Shown: positions 27,853 through 37,217, numbered from the stretch's first letter. The stretch: 64,000 nucleotides of DNA from Entomobacter blattae (GCF_014672835.1 NZ_CP060244.1:2637843-2701842); one strand, 5' to 3'. Notes: generated by a model from the sequence alone, not told the origin. Numbers and translations are program-made.

Positions 27853-29355
27853 CTATGAGGCTTGATGCGGTAAAAGTGTGCGAGCTACGGCATCTTTCCA
27901 ACCAGCAAGAAGCTGATTTCTCTCAGGCTGTTTCATCTTGGGCTCAAACACAGAGCCAATCTTCCAGGTTTTTTCTAAGGCTGCCAGATCTGGCCAAACC
28001 TCGGTCGCAAGGCCTGCCAAAAAGGCTGCACCTAGAGCTGTGGTCTCAAGTTGAACAGGACGCTCAACCTTAATATCTAAAATATCGGCTAGAAACTGAC
28101 AGAACCATTCATTGGCTGCGGCACCACCATCGACTCTCACCGTTTCTGTATTACCGCCTGCTTCCTTTTTAAACTGATTCTCCAAATCATACGTTTGGTA
28201 AGCAATCGATTCAAGAGCAGCACGGGCCACATGAGCAGCCGTACTATCTAAGGTTAGACCACAAATCATCCCCTTGGCGTCTGGCATCCAGTAAGGAGCA
28301 CCCATTCCAACAAAGGCTGGCACCATATAAACCCCCCCATTATTGGGGATACGGGTAGCCATATCATGGGTTTGAGCCGCATAGGTAATAAGACCAAGGC
28401 CATCACGCAGCCATTTAATACCAGCACCCGCCACAAAAATTGAGCCTTCCAGGGCATAATGCCGTACACCATTGATTTGATAAGCAATGGTGGTTAATAG
28501 CCTGTTTTCAGAATTAACTGCTTCATCCCCCGTATTGAGCAGCATAAAACATCCCGTTCCATAGGTAGATTTAACCATACCAGGTTTAAAACAGGTTTGG
28601 CCAATCATAGCCGATTGCTGATCTCCAGCCATACCGGCTATCGGAATAGAACGACCGAACAAAGTGGGGTGTGTTTCACCATAAATATGGCTGTTAGGAT
28701 GAACTTTTGGCAGGATAGCCCGTGGAATATTGAATAGTCTCAGCAAGTCATCATCCCATTCTTCCTCGTGGATATTAAATAATAATGTTCGGCTTGCATT
28801 GGTAATATCTGTGGCATGAACCTGCCCATTTGTTAGCTTCCAAAGAAGAAAACAGTCTATTGTTCCTGCTGCGAGCTCGCCTTTTTCTGCCCGCTCACGA
28901 ACGTTAGGAACATTGTCTAAAATCCAAGCCAATTTAGAGGCTGAAAAATAAGGATCCAGTAACAAGCCTGTTTTTTGCTGAACAATGGGCTCCAGCCCTT
29001 CTTTTTTCATGGCTTCGCATCGTTCTGCTGTTCTTCTATCCTGCCAGACAATGGCATTATAAACGGTGGTATGGGTGATTCTATCCCAAACAACAATCGT
29101 TTCACGCTGGTTGGTAATGCCTATAGAGGCAATCCTATCGACACCCCCCGCTTTATAAATTGTTTCCTTACAGACAGAAACAACATCACGCCATATTTCC
29201 TCAACATCATGTTCAACCCAGCCAGGTGTAGGGTAATACTGGTGAAATTCCTTACGGAATACAGCTTTTTCTGCTGCCTGATCATCAAAAACAATTGCTC
29301 GGCTAGACGTAGTTCCCTGATCAATTGAAAGAACATGATTTCTTGTATTATGCAT
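27853..29355 (-). CDS. glpK: Glycerol kinase
   Basis: The 500-residue FGGY kinase starts VLSIDQGTTSSRAIVFD (ATP phosphate loop) and has WQDRR, KLAWILDNVP, GDQQSAMIGQTCF, YGTGCFMLLNTG and the C-terminal GLATEVWPDLAALEKTW. It phosphorylates glycerol to glycerol 3-phosphate in the cytoplasm. It is the last gene of glpD-glpF-glpK on the minus strand; a 147-bp spacer separates it from glpF. In acetic acid bacteria this pathway feeds glycerol into dihydroxyacetone phosphate and phospholipids. Length and motifs fit the family fully. Confidence 0.98.
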   Translation of the reverse strand: MHNTRNHVLSIDQGTTSSRAIVFDDQAAEKAVFRKEFHQYYPTPGWVEHDVEEIWRDVVSVCKETIYKAGGVDRIASIGITNQRETIVVWDRITHTTVYNAIVWQDRRTAERCEAMKKEGLEPIVQQKTGLLLDPYFSASKLAWILDNVPNVRERAEKGELAAGTIDCFLLWKLTNGQVHATDITNASRTLLFNIHEEEWDDDLLRLFNIPRAILPKVHPNSHIYGETHPTLFGRSIPIAGMAGDQQSAMIGQTCFKPGMVKSTYGTGCFMLLNTGDEAVNSENRLLTTIAYQINGVRHYALEGSIFVAGAGIKWLRDGLGLITYAAQTHDMATRIPNNGGVYMVPAFVGMGAPYWMPDAKGMICGLTLDSTAAHVARAALESIAYQTYDLENQFKKEAGGNTETVRVDGGAAANEWFCQFLADILDIKVERPVQLETTALGAAFLAGLATEVWPDLAALEKTWKIGSVFEPKMKQPERNQLLAGWKDAVARTLLPHQAS

Positions 29356-29502
29356 AACGCGACTTTCTCTTAAGAATGAGCTTAGAATGTGTAATAATAT
29401 GTCAAAAGGCTTAGAAAAGGCACGGCTTACCCCTTATTGTTGCTTTTCGATCTGGCCCTTGAATTGAAGCAATCTAGGATAACGAGCAACAGAGGGGCTC
29501 AG

Positions 29503-30312
29503 TTAAAGGCTTTCTTCCTTTCTGATAAAGAAGGCCTGAACCAGAAACTTATACAAACCACCCCCAACAACACCACCAATGAGTGGGGCAACAATAGGGA
29601 CCCACCAATAACCCTGATTGCCGGGAAAAGCTGAATGACCCCACCCCATGAAAAAGCAGAAAATCCTGGGGCCCAAATCACGGGCAGGGTTAATGGCCCA
29701 AGCTTCCAAATAGCCCATAGAAGCCCCTATGGCTGCCACAATAAGCCCAATAATGAGTGCACCCGAATTGGCACCAGGTGCCATCTCGTTATATTGGTCG
29801 GTAACGGCAAAAATCCCAAATATAAGAAAGGCCGTTAGGACAATCTCATCATAAAAAGCATGAAGGGTCGTAATTGCCAAGCCAGGCTGGGTAAAAAACA
29901 CACCAGCAGCCCCACCCGTTGCCCGCTCCAAATGATGAATCTCATTAAAATGATCAATCACCGGAACGTAAAGTGAATAAACCAGAACGGCTCCAAGAAA
30001 GGCCCCTATAAGTTGAGCAATACAATAGGGAATAACCTTTTTCCACGAAAACCCACGATAAAAGGCAAGCGCTAAGGTCACAGCTGGGTTAGCATGGGTG
30101 CCACTGACCGAACCTGTTACATAAATGGCAATTGTCACCCCAAGGCCCCATGCCATACAAACCCCCCAATACGCGGTTTGATAGGGGCTAGGCGCATAAA
30201 GGGTATACATCGCCGCTACCGAGTTACCAAAGGCAATAATAATAAAAACAGCAATGGCTTCTGAAAGGAGTTCGCCAAGATAACGTCTTTTATCAAGAAT
30301 ACTGTCTAGCAT
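29503..30312 (-). CDS. glpF: Glycerol uptake facilitator (aquaglyceroporin)
   Basis: The 269-residue MIP-family channel has six membrane helices and both pore-forming NPA motifs, in SGTHANPAVTLALAFYRG and AWAINPARDLGPRIF. The NPARD form with an aspartate is the glycerol-facilitator signature, distinguishing it from water-selective AqpZ. It admits glycerol across the inner membrane for GlpK. It stands 20 bp downstream of glpD and is cotranscribed with it. Confidence 0.95.
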   Translation of the reverse strand: MLDSILDKRRYLGELLSEAIAVFIIIAFGNSVAAMYTLYAPSPYQTAYWGVCMAWGLGVTIAIYVTGSVSGTHANPAVTLALAFYRGFSWKKVIPYCIAQLIGAFLGAVLVYSLYVPVIDHFNEIHHLERATGGAAGVFFTQPGLAITTLHAFYDEIVLTAFLIFGIFAVTDQYNEMAPGANSGALIIGLIVAAIGASMGYLEAWAINPARDLGPRIFCFFMGWGHSAFPGNQGYWWVPIVAPLIGGVVGGGLYKFLVQAFFIRKEESL

Positions 30313-30332
30313 ATCAATTTCACCCCTGGTGA

Positions 30333-31883
30333 TTAAAAAAGGTTATCTCGGTGTTTTGCCACAGTCTCTTCTACAAAACTGTCTACTTCTCTTGATTGTT
30401 CAGCCGTAAGATGTAGCCCCATACGTGTACGACGCCACAATATATCCTCCCCCTTACGGGCCCATTCATGCTTAATTAAATAGAGTATTTCTGATTCTGT
30501 CAGGCCGCCCCCAAAATCTTTCCCCAAGTCTTCAGGCTTTTTGCTATTGCCGATAATATTAAAGGCAGCACTGCCATAAGTACGGGCCAAACGATAGAGC
30601 ATGCGCTCATCAAGGAAGCCGGCCTTTTCATGTAATATGTCCAACAACCCTCCGAAGCCTGACTTGCCAAGATTACCCCCTGGAAGCGCCTTTGTGGCTG
30701 TCCATGCTGAGCGAGAAGAGAGTTCGGGAAAATAGGGAAGGAGTTTTTCCATGGCGTGTTCTGCCAGCTTACGATAAGTGGTTATTTTTCCTCCAAAAAT
30801 GGATAAAATCGGAGCCCCCCCCTCTGGGGCATTAATGTCAAACACGTAATCACGGGTAACAGCAGAGGCATTTTGGGCAGAATTATCATAAAGGGGCCTT
30901 ACACCTGCGTAACTCCAGACAACATCTTTTGCAGAAATTTTCTTGCGGAAATGACGGTTAATGGTTTCACACAGATACGAAACTTCTTCCTCTGAAATTT
31001 CAACAACCTGGGGGTCTTTCTTCCAGGGAATATCGGTTGTGCCAATCAGCGTAAACTGCTCCTCATAAGGAATGGCAAAAACAATCCGTTTATCAGGATT
31101 TTGAAGGATATAGGCGAAAGTCCCTTCGTACAATTTGGGAACAATAATATGGCTGCCCTTCACAAGGCGCAGGTTCTTTTCATGCCCAAGGGAGAGTGTA
31201 TCACTCAGGATAGAGCTTACCCACGGTCCAGCCGCATTTACCAAAACCTTGCACCGAACGGTGGTTTGCTTTCCTGTTGTTGTGTTTTCAATTTCTGCAA
31301 CCCACTGATCCTGGTCTCTTTTAGCCGATACAAGACGGGTATGCACCCTAACATCGGCCCCATGGCGAACAGCATCTATGGCGTTCAACACAACAAGCCG
31401 GCTATCCATAACAGCGCAATCAGAATAGATAAAACCCCGTTCAATTGAAGACTTTATGGGGGCACCATAGACCGTATTTTTAAAAGAAACCCCTTGGCAA
31501 CGAGGTAGCGTTTGTTTTTTCCCCAAATGGTCATATAAAAAAAGCCCAAGGCGAACCAGCCATGCAGGCCTTACATTATTCTCATGAGGAAGCACAAAAC
31601 GCATGGGCCAAATAATATGAGGTGCAATCTTTAAAAGGTTTTCCCGTTCTGTCAGGGCCTCCCTGACAAGGCGAAATTCATAATATTCCAAATACCGTAA
31701 GCCGCCATGGATCAGCTTACTGCTTGCCGAAGATGTATGGCTTGCGAGATCATCCTTTTCTACGAGCATGACTTTAAGCCCACGCCCAGATGCATCTCTG
31801 GCTATGCCAGCGCCATTGACCCCACCACCAACAATAAGAATATCTACCTGTTGGTGTGGTTCACCTTCATGATTAACCATCAA
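30333..31883 (-). CDS. glpD: Aerobic glycerol-3-phosphate dehydrogenase
   Basis: The 516-residue flavoprotein starts with the FAD Rossmann motif VDILIVGGGVNGAGIARDASGR, has the GlpD segment SSASSKLIHGGLRYLEYYEF, KVLVNAAGPWVSSI and IFGGKITTYRKLAEHAM, and ends with the regulatory C-terminal domain (EWARKGEDILWRRTRMGL). It oxidises glycerol 3-phosphate to dihydroxyacetone phosphate at the inner membrane and reduces quinone. It heads the operon. Upstream lies a 437-bp spacer with strong inverted repeats that may control it. No glpR repressor is in the window. Confidence 0.97.
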   Translation of the reverse strand: MMVNHEGEPHQQVDILIVGGGVNGAGIARDASGRGLKVMLVEKDDLASHTSSASSKLIHGGLRYLEYYEFRLVREALTERENLLKIAPHIIWPMRFVLPHENNVRPAWLVRLGLFLYDHLGKKQTLPRCQGVSFKNTVYGAPIKSSIERGFIYSDCAVMDSRLVVLNAIDAVRHGADVRVHTRLVSAKRDQDQWVAEIENTTTGKQTTVRCKVLVNAAGPWVSSILSDTLSLGHEKNLRLVKGSHIIVPKLYEGTFAYILQNPDKRIVFAIPYEEQFTLIGTTDIPWKKDPQVVEISEEEVSYLCETINRHFRKKISAKDVVWSYAGVRPLYDNSAQNASAVTRDYVFDINAPEGGAPILSIFGGKITTYRKLAEHAMEKLLPYFPELSSRSAWTATKALPGGNLGKSGFGGLLDILHEKAGFLDERMLYRLARTYGSAAFNIIGNSKKPEDLGKDFGGGLTESEILYLIKHEWARKGEDILWRRTRMGLHLTAEQSREVDSFVEETVAKHRDNLF

Positions 31884-31964
31884 TTATTCCTATCTATATC
31901 TATTATTTATTAACTATTCATTTTAATATAGTGACTGATAAATCGAACACTCAGGTCCCTTTTA

Positions 31965-32061
31965 TTCGTGACCACACGCCATAGATTTTAAGAGCATTAT
32001 TTGTAATCCGTCACGAAAATATTAACTGTTTTTTATCAAAATCATTTGATCACAGTTAATA
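31965..32061. promoter_or_regulatory. Paired inverted repeats in the glpD upstream region
   Basis: Two dyads lie in the spacer (31884-32320) between glpD and the divergent DUF2125 gene. One is TTCGTGAC (31965-31972) with GTCACGAA (32010-32017), separated by 37 bp. The other is TATTAACTGT (32020-32029) with ACAGTTAATA (32052-32061), whose loop itself contains ATCAAA/TTTGAT. They could be operators for a glycerol regulator or form a large hairpin in RNA. Function is inferred from symmetry and position only. Confidence 0.4.
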
Positions 32062-32320
32062 GGCCATAAAGTCGCCCTCAAATAATTTTTACTTCATAAC
32101 GGTCTTATAGCGGTTCTAGTTTCACACCATGAGGGTAAGAAGACCCATACATTCTTGGCAAAAACCAGCCCCTCATTTTTTTCCTCATATTTTTAAAAAT
32201 AAAAAACAACGCCGATCATTAAAACGATTGTCAATACGTTCTCTTTCCATCACATTGGAAAACCAATGATACATAAAACCAACGATACAGTTCCAAATCC
32301 CGACAAAGCCTTAAATATCG

Positions 32321-33526
32321 ATGAAAATATTTCTGTCTGCCTGCTCTGGTGTGCTTTCTTTTATTCGGCAAAAATCCAGGCTGCTCCTTCTTCTCGCCGT
32401 TGTGGTCATTCCCTCTTTTGTGCTGACTTACCATGTGATTTGGAATCAGGTTGAAAACCACCTAGAACAAAACCTTAAAGACTATACCAACACCCTTAAA
32501 AACCGTGGGTGGATCATTCCTAAATTTTCCTATACCAAAGCCGGCTGGCCGTTTTCGGCCAAGATTGTCATCACCAACATTACCCTTACAGGCAAACTTT
32601 CCCCCTGGAACGAAACCATACAATGGTCAGGCAGAGAAATTGCAGCAAATTTTACCCTTTTACATCCCTCAACAATACGGTTCGATATTCAAGGCTTACA
32701 AGCTTTATCCATTGGACCGAAAGAGAATCCAGAAACACCCCTCTCCTTTCCTCCGATCAGGTTTTGGGCCCAAAAATTCTCTATTTTGGTGCCGGCATTC
32801 TCCACTTCCATGCTTCACCATGCCAAAATAGCAACCCAGCTCTTTCATATTGCGCTGGCAGGTGCAGGGCCAGACAATGTCGTTATTGTTCCAAAGCTTG
32901 AAAGTGAAATTCTTTGGACACCCACACAAGCCAGCAAAACCACCCAAACCCAGATTTCCTTAACAGCAGAAAAAGTTCAGCTGCATTCATCGCTCAAATG
33001 GCCTTACGACCGAATGCTCTCAGACGTTGAATGGCAAAGCACCCTGACAGGGCATTTACCCCAACCGCCTTTTACAGAACACTGGTTTTCCTCATGGCAG
33101 AACAGGGGAGGAAAATTTACGGTTCAAAACGCCAAAGCCAAATGGGGTCCACTCAACATTGCGTTCTCTGGCACATCGGGCCTAGCTCCCCTAGCCACTT
33201 CTGCTCACAATCCTTCTACCCACAGCCCTTCCGTTCCCACTCTCGGAGGAGCCTTTGTCCTTGAGTTAGAGAACTACGAAGCCACCCTCAAACTCCTCCA
33301 GCAAAGACGAGCAATTTCCCCCGAAATCTATAGTCTTTTAAAAACTTATACGTCTTTGCTGACCCAGGCAAAAACCTCAGATCCAAAGCCTGCCCTCAAA
33401 CTTCCCTTATCATTCAAAAATAACAGACTGTATTTTGGCAATATCTCCCTAACACCCGTTCTAAAGTGGATTCAAAGTATTATGAATTATAATACTTCCC
33501 CTACTATTGTCAGATCTCACCTTTAA
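32321..33526 (+). CDS. DUF2125 family protein
   Basis: The 401-residue protein has an N-terminal membrane segment or signal anchor (RLLLLLAVVVIPSFVLTYHVIW) followed by a periplasmic part rich in beta strands. The segment FSYTKAGWPFSAKIVITNITL with PWNETIQWSGREI is the DUF2125 signature. Family members are alphaproteobacterial exported proteins of unknown function, with resemblance to AsmA/YdgH-like lipid-handling folds. It is divergent from glpD and has its own spacer before the alcohol dehydrogenase gene. Confidence is good for the family, none for function. Confidence 0.82.
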   Translation: MKIFLSACSGVLSFIRQKSRLLLLLAVVVIPSFVLTYHVIWNQVENHLEQNLKDYTNTLKNRGWIIPKFSYTKAGWPFSAKIVITNITLTGKLSPWNETIQWSGREIAANFTLLHPSTIRFDIQGLQALSIGPKENPETPLSFPPIRFWAQKFSILVPAFSTSMLHHAKIATQLFHIALAGAGPDNVVIVPKLESEILWTPTQASKTTQTQISLTAEKVQLHSSLKWPYDRMLSDVEWQSTLTGHLPQPPFTEHWFSSWQNRGGKFTVQNAKAKWGPLNIAFSGTSGLAPLATSAHNPSTHSPSVPTLGGAFVLELENYEATLKLLQQRRAISPEIYSLLKTYTSLLTQAKTSDPKPALKLPLSFKNNRLYFGNISLTPVLKWIQSIMNYNTSPTIVRSHL

Positions 33527-33628
33527 GTAATGTTATACTGTATTACTATTTTTTTCTTGCTCCAAAGACTGCAAGCATATTAGTATTCGTCCACTTATTT
33601 TAATTTTTTATTTTACCTGGAGAATCAC

Positions 33629-34690
33629 ATGGCTTTTGCCTGTACCGGATACGCTGCGCAATCAGCAACGACCCCGCTTGCCCCACTCTCTTTTCAAAGG
33701 CGTGAAACCGGCCCAGATGATGTTCGTATCGAAATTCTCTTCTGTGGTGTCTGCCACTCTGATATTCATACCGCCCGTAATGAATGGCGCTCCAGTGTCT
33801 ACCCTGTTATTCCAGGACATGAAATTGTTGGCCGTGTCACAGAAGTAGGCCAAAATGTTACAAATTTTAAAGTCGGCGATATTGCAGGGGTAGGGTGCAT
33901 GGTTAATTCATGCCGTAAATGCCCTAGCTGCCTGGCTGGAGAGGAACAATATTGCGAAGTTGGAATGACGGGCACCTATAATGACCCCGATAAAGACATG
34001 CCCGGTCAGCGTACTTACGGGGGTTATTCCAAGTTTATTGTTGTTGACAAAAGCTTTGTGCTCAACATTCCCAAAAATCTTGATCTGGCTGCAACAGCGC
34101 CCTTGCTGTGTGCAGGCATTACCACCTATTCCCCTTTACGGCATTGGAAAGTTTCCAAGGGGCAAAAAGTGGGTATTGTTGGTCTTGGTGGGTTAGGGCA
34201 TATGGCCGTAAAATTTGCCAAGGCCCTGGGGGCCGATGTCACCTTATTTACCACCAGCCCAAGCAAGGTTGAAGATGGTAAGCGCCTTGGTGCGCACCAT
34301 GTGGTTATTTCAAAAGATGAGCAAGCGATGAAGGCTTTGGGGAGATCGTTTGATTTTATCCTCGATGCTGTTGCTGCCCCTCACGATATCAACCTTTATT
34401 TTAACCTTTTACGGAGGGATGGTACATTGGTTCAGGTAGGAGCACCTGATGAGCCTTTATCCGTAGAGGTTTTTTCGTTGATCTTCCCACGGCGTAACTT
34501 TGCAGGCTCCCTCATCGGGGGGATTGCAGAAACACAAGAAATGCTCAATTTCTGTGGTGAACACAATATTACAGCAGATATTGAAATGATCCGTATGGAC
34601 CAAATTAACGATGCTTACGAGAAAATACTCGCCAGCAAAGTTAAATATCGATTCGTTATTGATATGTCTACCTTGCCAGAGAACGCCTAA
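33629..34690 (+). CDS. Zinc-dependent NAD(P) alcohol dehydrogenase (YahK/CAD-like)
   Basis: The 353-residue MDR-family enzyme has the catalytic zinc ligands in CGVCHSDIHTARNEW and the histidine in PGHEIVGRVTEVG, the structural-zinc cysteines in VNSCRKCPSCLAGEEQYC, and the coenzyme loop GIVGLGGLGHMAVKFAKALGA. The region after it (FTTSPSK) suits NADP specificity as in cinnamyl-alcohol/aldehyde reductases. It would interconvert aldehydes and alcohols in the cytoplasm; substrate unknown. A ribosome site TGGAG precedes the ATG. An intrinsic terminator follows. Confidence 0.95.
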   Translation: MAFACTGYAAQSATTPLAPLSFQRRETGPDDVRIEILFCGVCHSDIHTARNEWRSSVYPVIPGHEIVGRVTEVGQNVTNFKVGDIAGVGCMVNSCRKCPSCLAGEEQYCEVGMTGTYNDPDKDMPGQRTYGGYSKFIVVDKSFVLNIPKNLDLAATAPLLCAGITTYSPLRHWKVSKGQKVGIVGLGGLGHMAVKFAKALGADVTLFTTSPSKVEDGKRLGAHHVVISKDEQAMKALGRSFDFILDAVAAPHDINLYFNLLRRDGTLVQVGAPDEPLSVEVFSLIFPRRNFAGSLIGGIAETQEMLNFCGEHNITADIEMIRMDQINDAYEKILASKVKYRFVIDMSTLPENA

Positions 34691-34710
34691 CCCCTTCTGA
34701 ATGACAATAG

Positions 34711-34746
34711 AAAAAGAGGGGAGCAGAATTCTGCTCCCTTTTCTTT
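34711..34746 (+). terminator. Rho-independent terminator after the alcohol dehydrogenase gene
   Basis: The perfect palindrome GGGAGCAGAATTCTGCTCCC (34719-34738) is followed on the plus strand by TTTTCTTTTTAT and preceded by an A-run, so it can also work on the minus strand. It lies about 20 bp after the adh stop codon. Confidence 0.9.
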
Positions 34747-35409
34747 TTATTAAAAGATTTCTACAAAAAATACGAGAATAGAAAACCGGGTAGCCCCTAA
34801 CAATATCTTAGAGACAATACCTGAGAATAGAGGATATTGAACAGAATAAAGAGTGTTGAACAAGGGCAGTGACCCAGGGCTTCCTTATCCCTCTGCTGAA
34901 ATGATCAAGGCTGATCTCCCCGCCCCTATCGTGCAAAGTCTACGCCCCCACCTCTAAGATTGCCGCCCTAATTGGTATAGAACACCCAACACCACCCCAC
35001 TCCTTAAACATTGTGCTCTCACTGTATAAAGAGAACTCTATGAATAAAGGGAGCTCTATGAAATGGTACAAGGTTTTCCTATTATGTATGGCTCTAAAAG
35101 GTCTGGAGTCCATAAGATGATGGTAAGAATCGCCATCAAATTCTAAACTTTTTCCAAGCTTTAAAGGGGGCTACCATGGCGATACCCTGTATACCATATC
35201 AATCTGTGATCCAGAAGAGGGCATGCACACACTATTTAAAGGCATCGTCCCTCAACAACCCATTCTTGACCTACTAGTTACTGCCGAGCACCGCAAAAGT
35301 TTTGATGTTTTTTTAAGTGGAATGAACTCCATAGCCAACTTTGGCCAAGCCTTCCTGAAAGCAAAAAGTTCTGGTTTTGGCTCTTGGAGAATGCTTGCGT
35401 CAAAAGAGT
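34747..35409. other. 660-bp spacer with a degraded reading frame
   Basis: No intact gene is visible. A plus-strand frame from about 35155 runs to 35462 (KGGYHGDTLYTIS..., then DVFLSGMNSIANFGQAFLKA). It lacks a clear start and runs into the gyrB remnant on the other strand, so it looks like a piece of a lost, perhaps exported repeat protein. I recognise no family. Confidence 0.4.
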
Positions 35410-36030
35410 TCACCCTCCAAGGAATAAGGAATAAGGAACAACGACATCCCCCATTAAGGTAGAAAACACATCTGAGGCATTTTCAACATCACTAACTGTG
35501 ACTTGCAATAAAGTGCGGGTAACCGGGTCTAGGGTTGTTTGCCATAACTGGTCATCATTCATCTCTCCAAGGCCTTTAAAGCGGTTGATACTCACCCCTT
35601 TACGCCCTATAGTCAAAAGTTTTTCCAATAAACTCGCTGGCCCTGCAATAGAATGCTCTTCTGCTTCCATCACCAATTGTGCAGGTTGAGCAAAATGGTG
35701 AATATATTCTTCATATTCACCCGTCAATTTCTCAACTTCGCTTCCTCTGAGGCGATCTTTGGAAAGATAATAGGATTCCCTTACCCCCCGAACGGTTCTG
35801 ACAAATTCTACTTCTTTCTCACCAATGCGAACCTGCCATCCTTTTTCTGCTGTTAGGGAATTGGCATCCAAACGTTTTTGTAACTCTTCAAGAGTCTTTT
35901 CCGATAGATCAGAACATAAGCCTGAGAGAAAAACCTGCTCCATAATCCACATGGGAATTTTGGATGCTAAGCGGTTCAGAAGAGAAGTAAGATGATGCAG
36001 TCCCTTTGCCCTTTGCATAAAGTCATCTCC
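35410..36030 (-). pseudogene. Truncated 3' fragment of gyrB (DNA gyrase subunit B)
   Basis: On the minus strand about 200 codons match the C-terminal part of alphaproteobacterial GyrB: the insert region ([21 protein letters not shown]), then [34 protein letters not shown] and [19 protein letters not shown]. The copy ends at [10 protein letters not shown], about 20 residues short of the normal GyrB end, where a GGAATAA repeat begins. Its N-terminal two thirds (ATPase, most of TOPRIM) are missing, and a heptanucleotide repeat (36041-36137) lies directly upstream. It cannot make a working gyrase subunit; a complete gyrB must exist elsewhere. The coding part is well preserved, so the duplication may be recent. 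Confidence 0.85.
35419..35438. repeat. Short heptanucleotide repeat (GGAATAA) at the gyrB fragment break
   Basis: The unit GGAATAA occurs at 35421-35427 and 35428-35434, with partial units on each side. It marks the exact place where similarity to GyrB stops, at the 3' end of the fragment. Confidence 0.6.
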
Positions 36031-36040
36031 TTCCAAAAAG

Positions 36041-36137
36041 AGGACAGAGGACAGAGGACAGAGGACAGAGGACAGAGGACAGAGGACAGAGGACAGAGGA
36101 CAGAGGACAGAGGACAGAGGACAGAGGACAGAGGACA
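36041..36137. repeat. Heptanucleotide tandem repeat (AGGACAG)13.9
   Basis: Thirteen identical copies of AGGACAG run from 36041 to 36131, followed by six more bases of a unit. The array lies right upstream (on the minus strand) of the gyrB fragment and about 60 bp after the gloB stop. All minus-strand frames stay open through it, which creates artificial ORFs of low complexity (repeated SSVLCPL). Confidence 0.98.
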
Positions 36138-36199
36138 AGGGATATGCAGAAAATATATATTTTTGCTAGACCGTCTTGAAAAATTTTTGAACATTTCTT

Positions 36200-36940
36200 T
36201 CAGAACCGATCTTTGGCCAGACGTAAACGAGTAAATTCTTCCACCGTTTGAGCCAAAAGAAAGGGGTTGGTTTTTTCCTCCTCTTCCAATGATACAGGAA
36301 TGGTAGGCTGTCCTTGCTCCCGTAAGGTTTTAACCTGCTGGACCCGTGCAGTAAGAAAAGGAGTCTCCGCAACAATAGACTGGGCTACTACAGATTGCGC
36401 AAAAGCGGCATTGGAGAGTGTATATTCATGACCACAATAAACCTCAGTATTGGGAGGAAGTTTTTCAAGTTTTTGCAAACTGTTGAACATTTGAGCTGCT
36501 GTACCTTCAAACACTCGCCCACACCCTAGGCTAAAGAGGGTATCTCCAGTAAAAACTACCCCACTATTTTGCCCACTATTTTGAGCGTAATAGCAAATAT
36601 GCCCCAAAGTATGGCCAGGTGTCTCAATAACTGTAAAATGCTCTCCGCCTAAAGCAAAACCCTCCCCATCTGCAAGGAAAACATCTAAAGGGGGCATTTT
36701 TTGTTTTTCAGCGGCTGGACCATACACTTTCGCCCCATATTTTTCTCGTAATTCCCTAACGCCACCAGTATGGTCTGAATGGTGGTGGGTCAGCAAAATA
36801 GCATCAAGGATATGAGATTTTTTTTCCAAGGCTGTCATCACCGGGCCTGCTGCCCCAGGATCAACAACCGCCATAAAATCCTCACCTTGCAATAACCATA
36901 TATAATTATCAGAAAAAGCCGTTAGTGGAACAATATTCAC
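36200..36940 (-). CDS. gloB: Hydroxyacylglutathione hydrolase (glyoxalase II)
   Basis: The 246-residue metallo-beta-lactamase-fold enzyme starts NIVPLTAFSDNYIWLL and has the binuclear metal motif LTHHHSDHTGG, VIETPGHTLGHICYY, FTGDTLFSLGCGRVFEG and the C-terminal YCGHEYTLSNAAFA. It hydrolyses S-lactoylglutathione to lactate and glutathione in methylglyoxal detoxification. Two in-frame micro-duplications are visible: NSGQNSG (a perfect 12-bp duplication at 36560-36583) and SVVAQSIVA. It is divergent from the methyltransferase gene, the usual alphaproteobacterial arrangement. A 17-bp near-duplicate containing ATAGTTC and TTATCC lies upstream (about 36979-37012). Confidence 0.95.
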   Translation of the reverse strand: MNIVPLTAFSDNYIWLLQGEDFMAVVDPGAAGPVMTALEKKSHILDAILLTHHHSDHTGGVRELREKYGAKVYGPAAEKQKMPPLDVFLADGEGFALGGEHFTVIETPGHTLGHICYYAQNSGQNSGVVFTGDTLFSLGCGRVFEGTAAQMFNSLQKLEKLPPNTEVYCGHEYTLSNAAFAQSVVAQSIVAETPFLTARVQQVKTLREQGQPTIPVSLEEEEKTNPFLLAQTVEEFTRLRLAKDRF

Positions 36941-37217
36941 GCTTCATCCCTCCTCTTACCAATAAACTCTTCTCTCCAATAGTTCGTTATCCCCGATAGT
37001 TCATTATCCAAAGATTGGCTTGGAACCGCCAAAGAAATATTTATAAATCCTATTCCTCGTTGCACAGTTTCAGGCTAGTATTTATTTGCATGCTAACCAC
37101 CCCTCCAACGTTTCCACAATCATGGTTGCATAACCGAGCTGCTTTTACTTTAAACCACCCTTTCAAGGTTTTTTAAGCGTCTGTTTTCCAGCCTCTCAAG
37201 GCAAGGCCACTCAAAAG

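Noticed and set aside
35410..36138. A complete 242-residue protein starting within the AGGACAG repeat
   Set aside because: The N-terminal SSVLCPL repeats are translated simple repeat; the remainder is only a GyrB fragment that lacks the ATPase domain and the true C-terminus.
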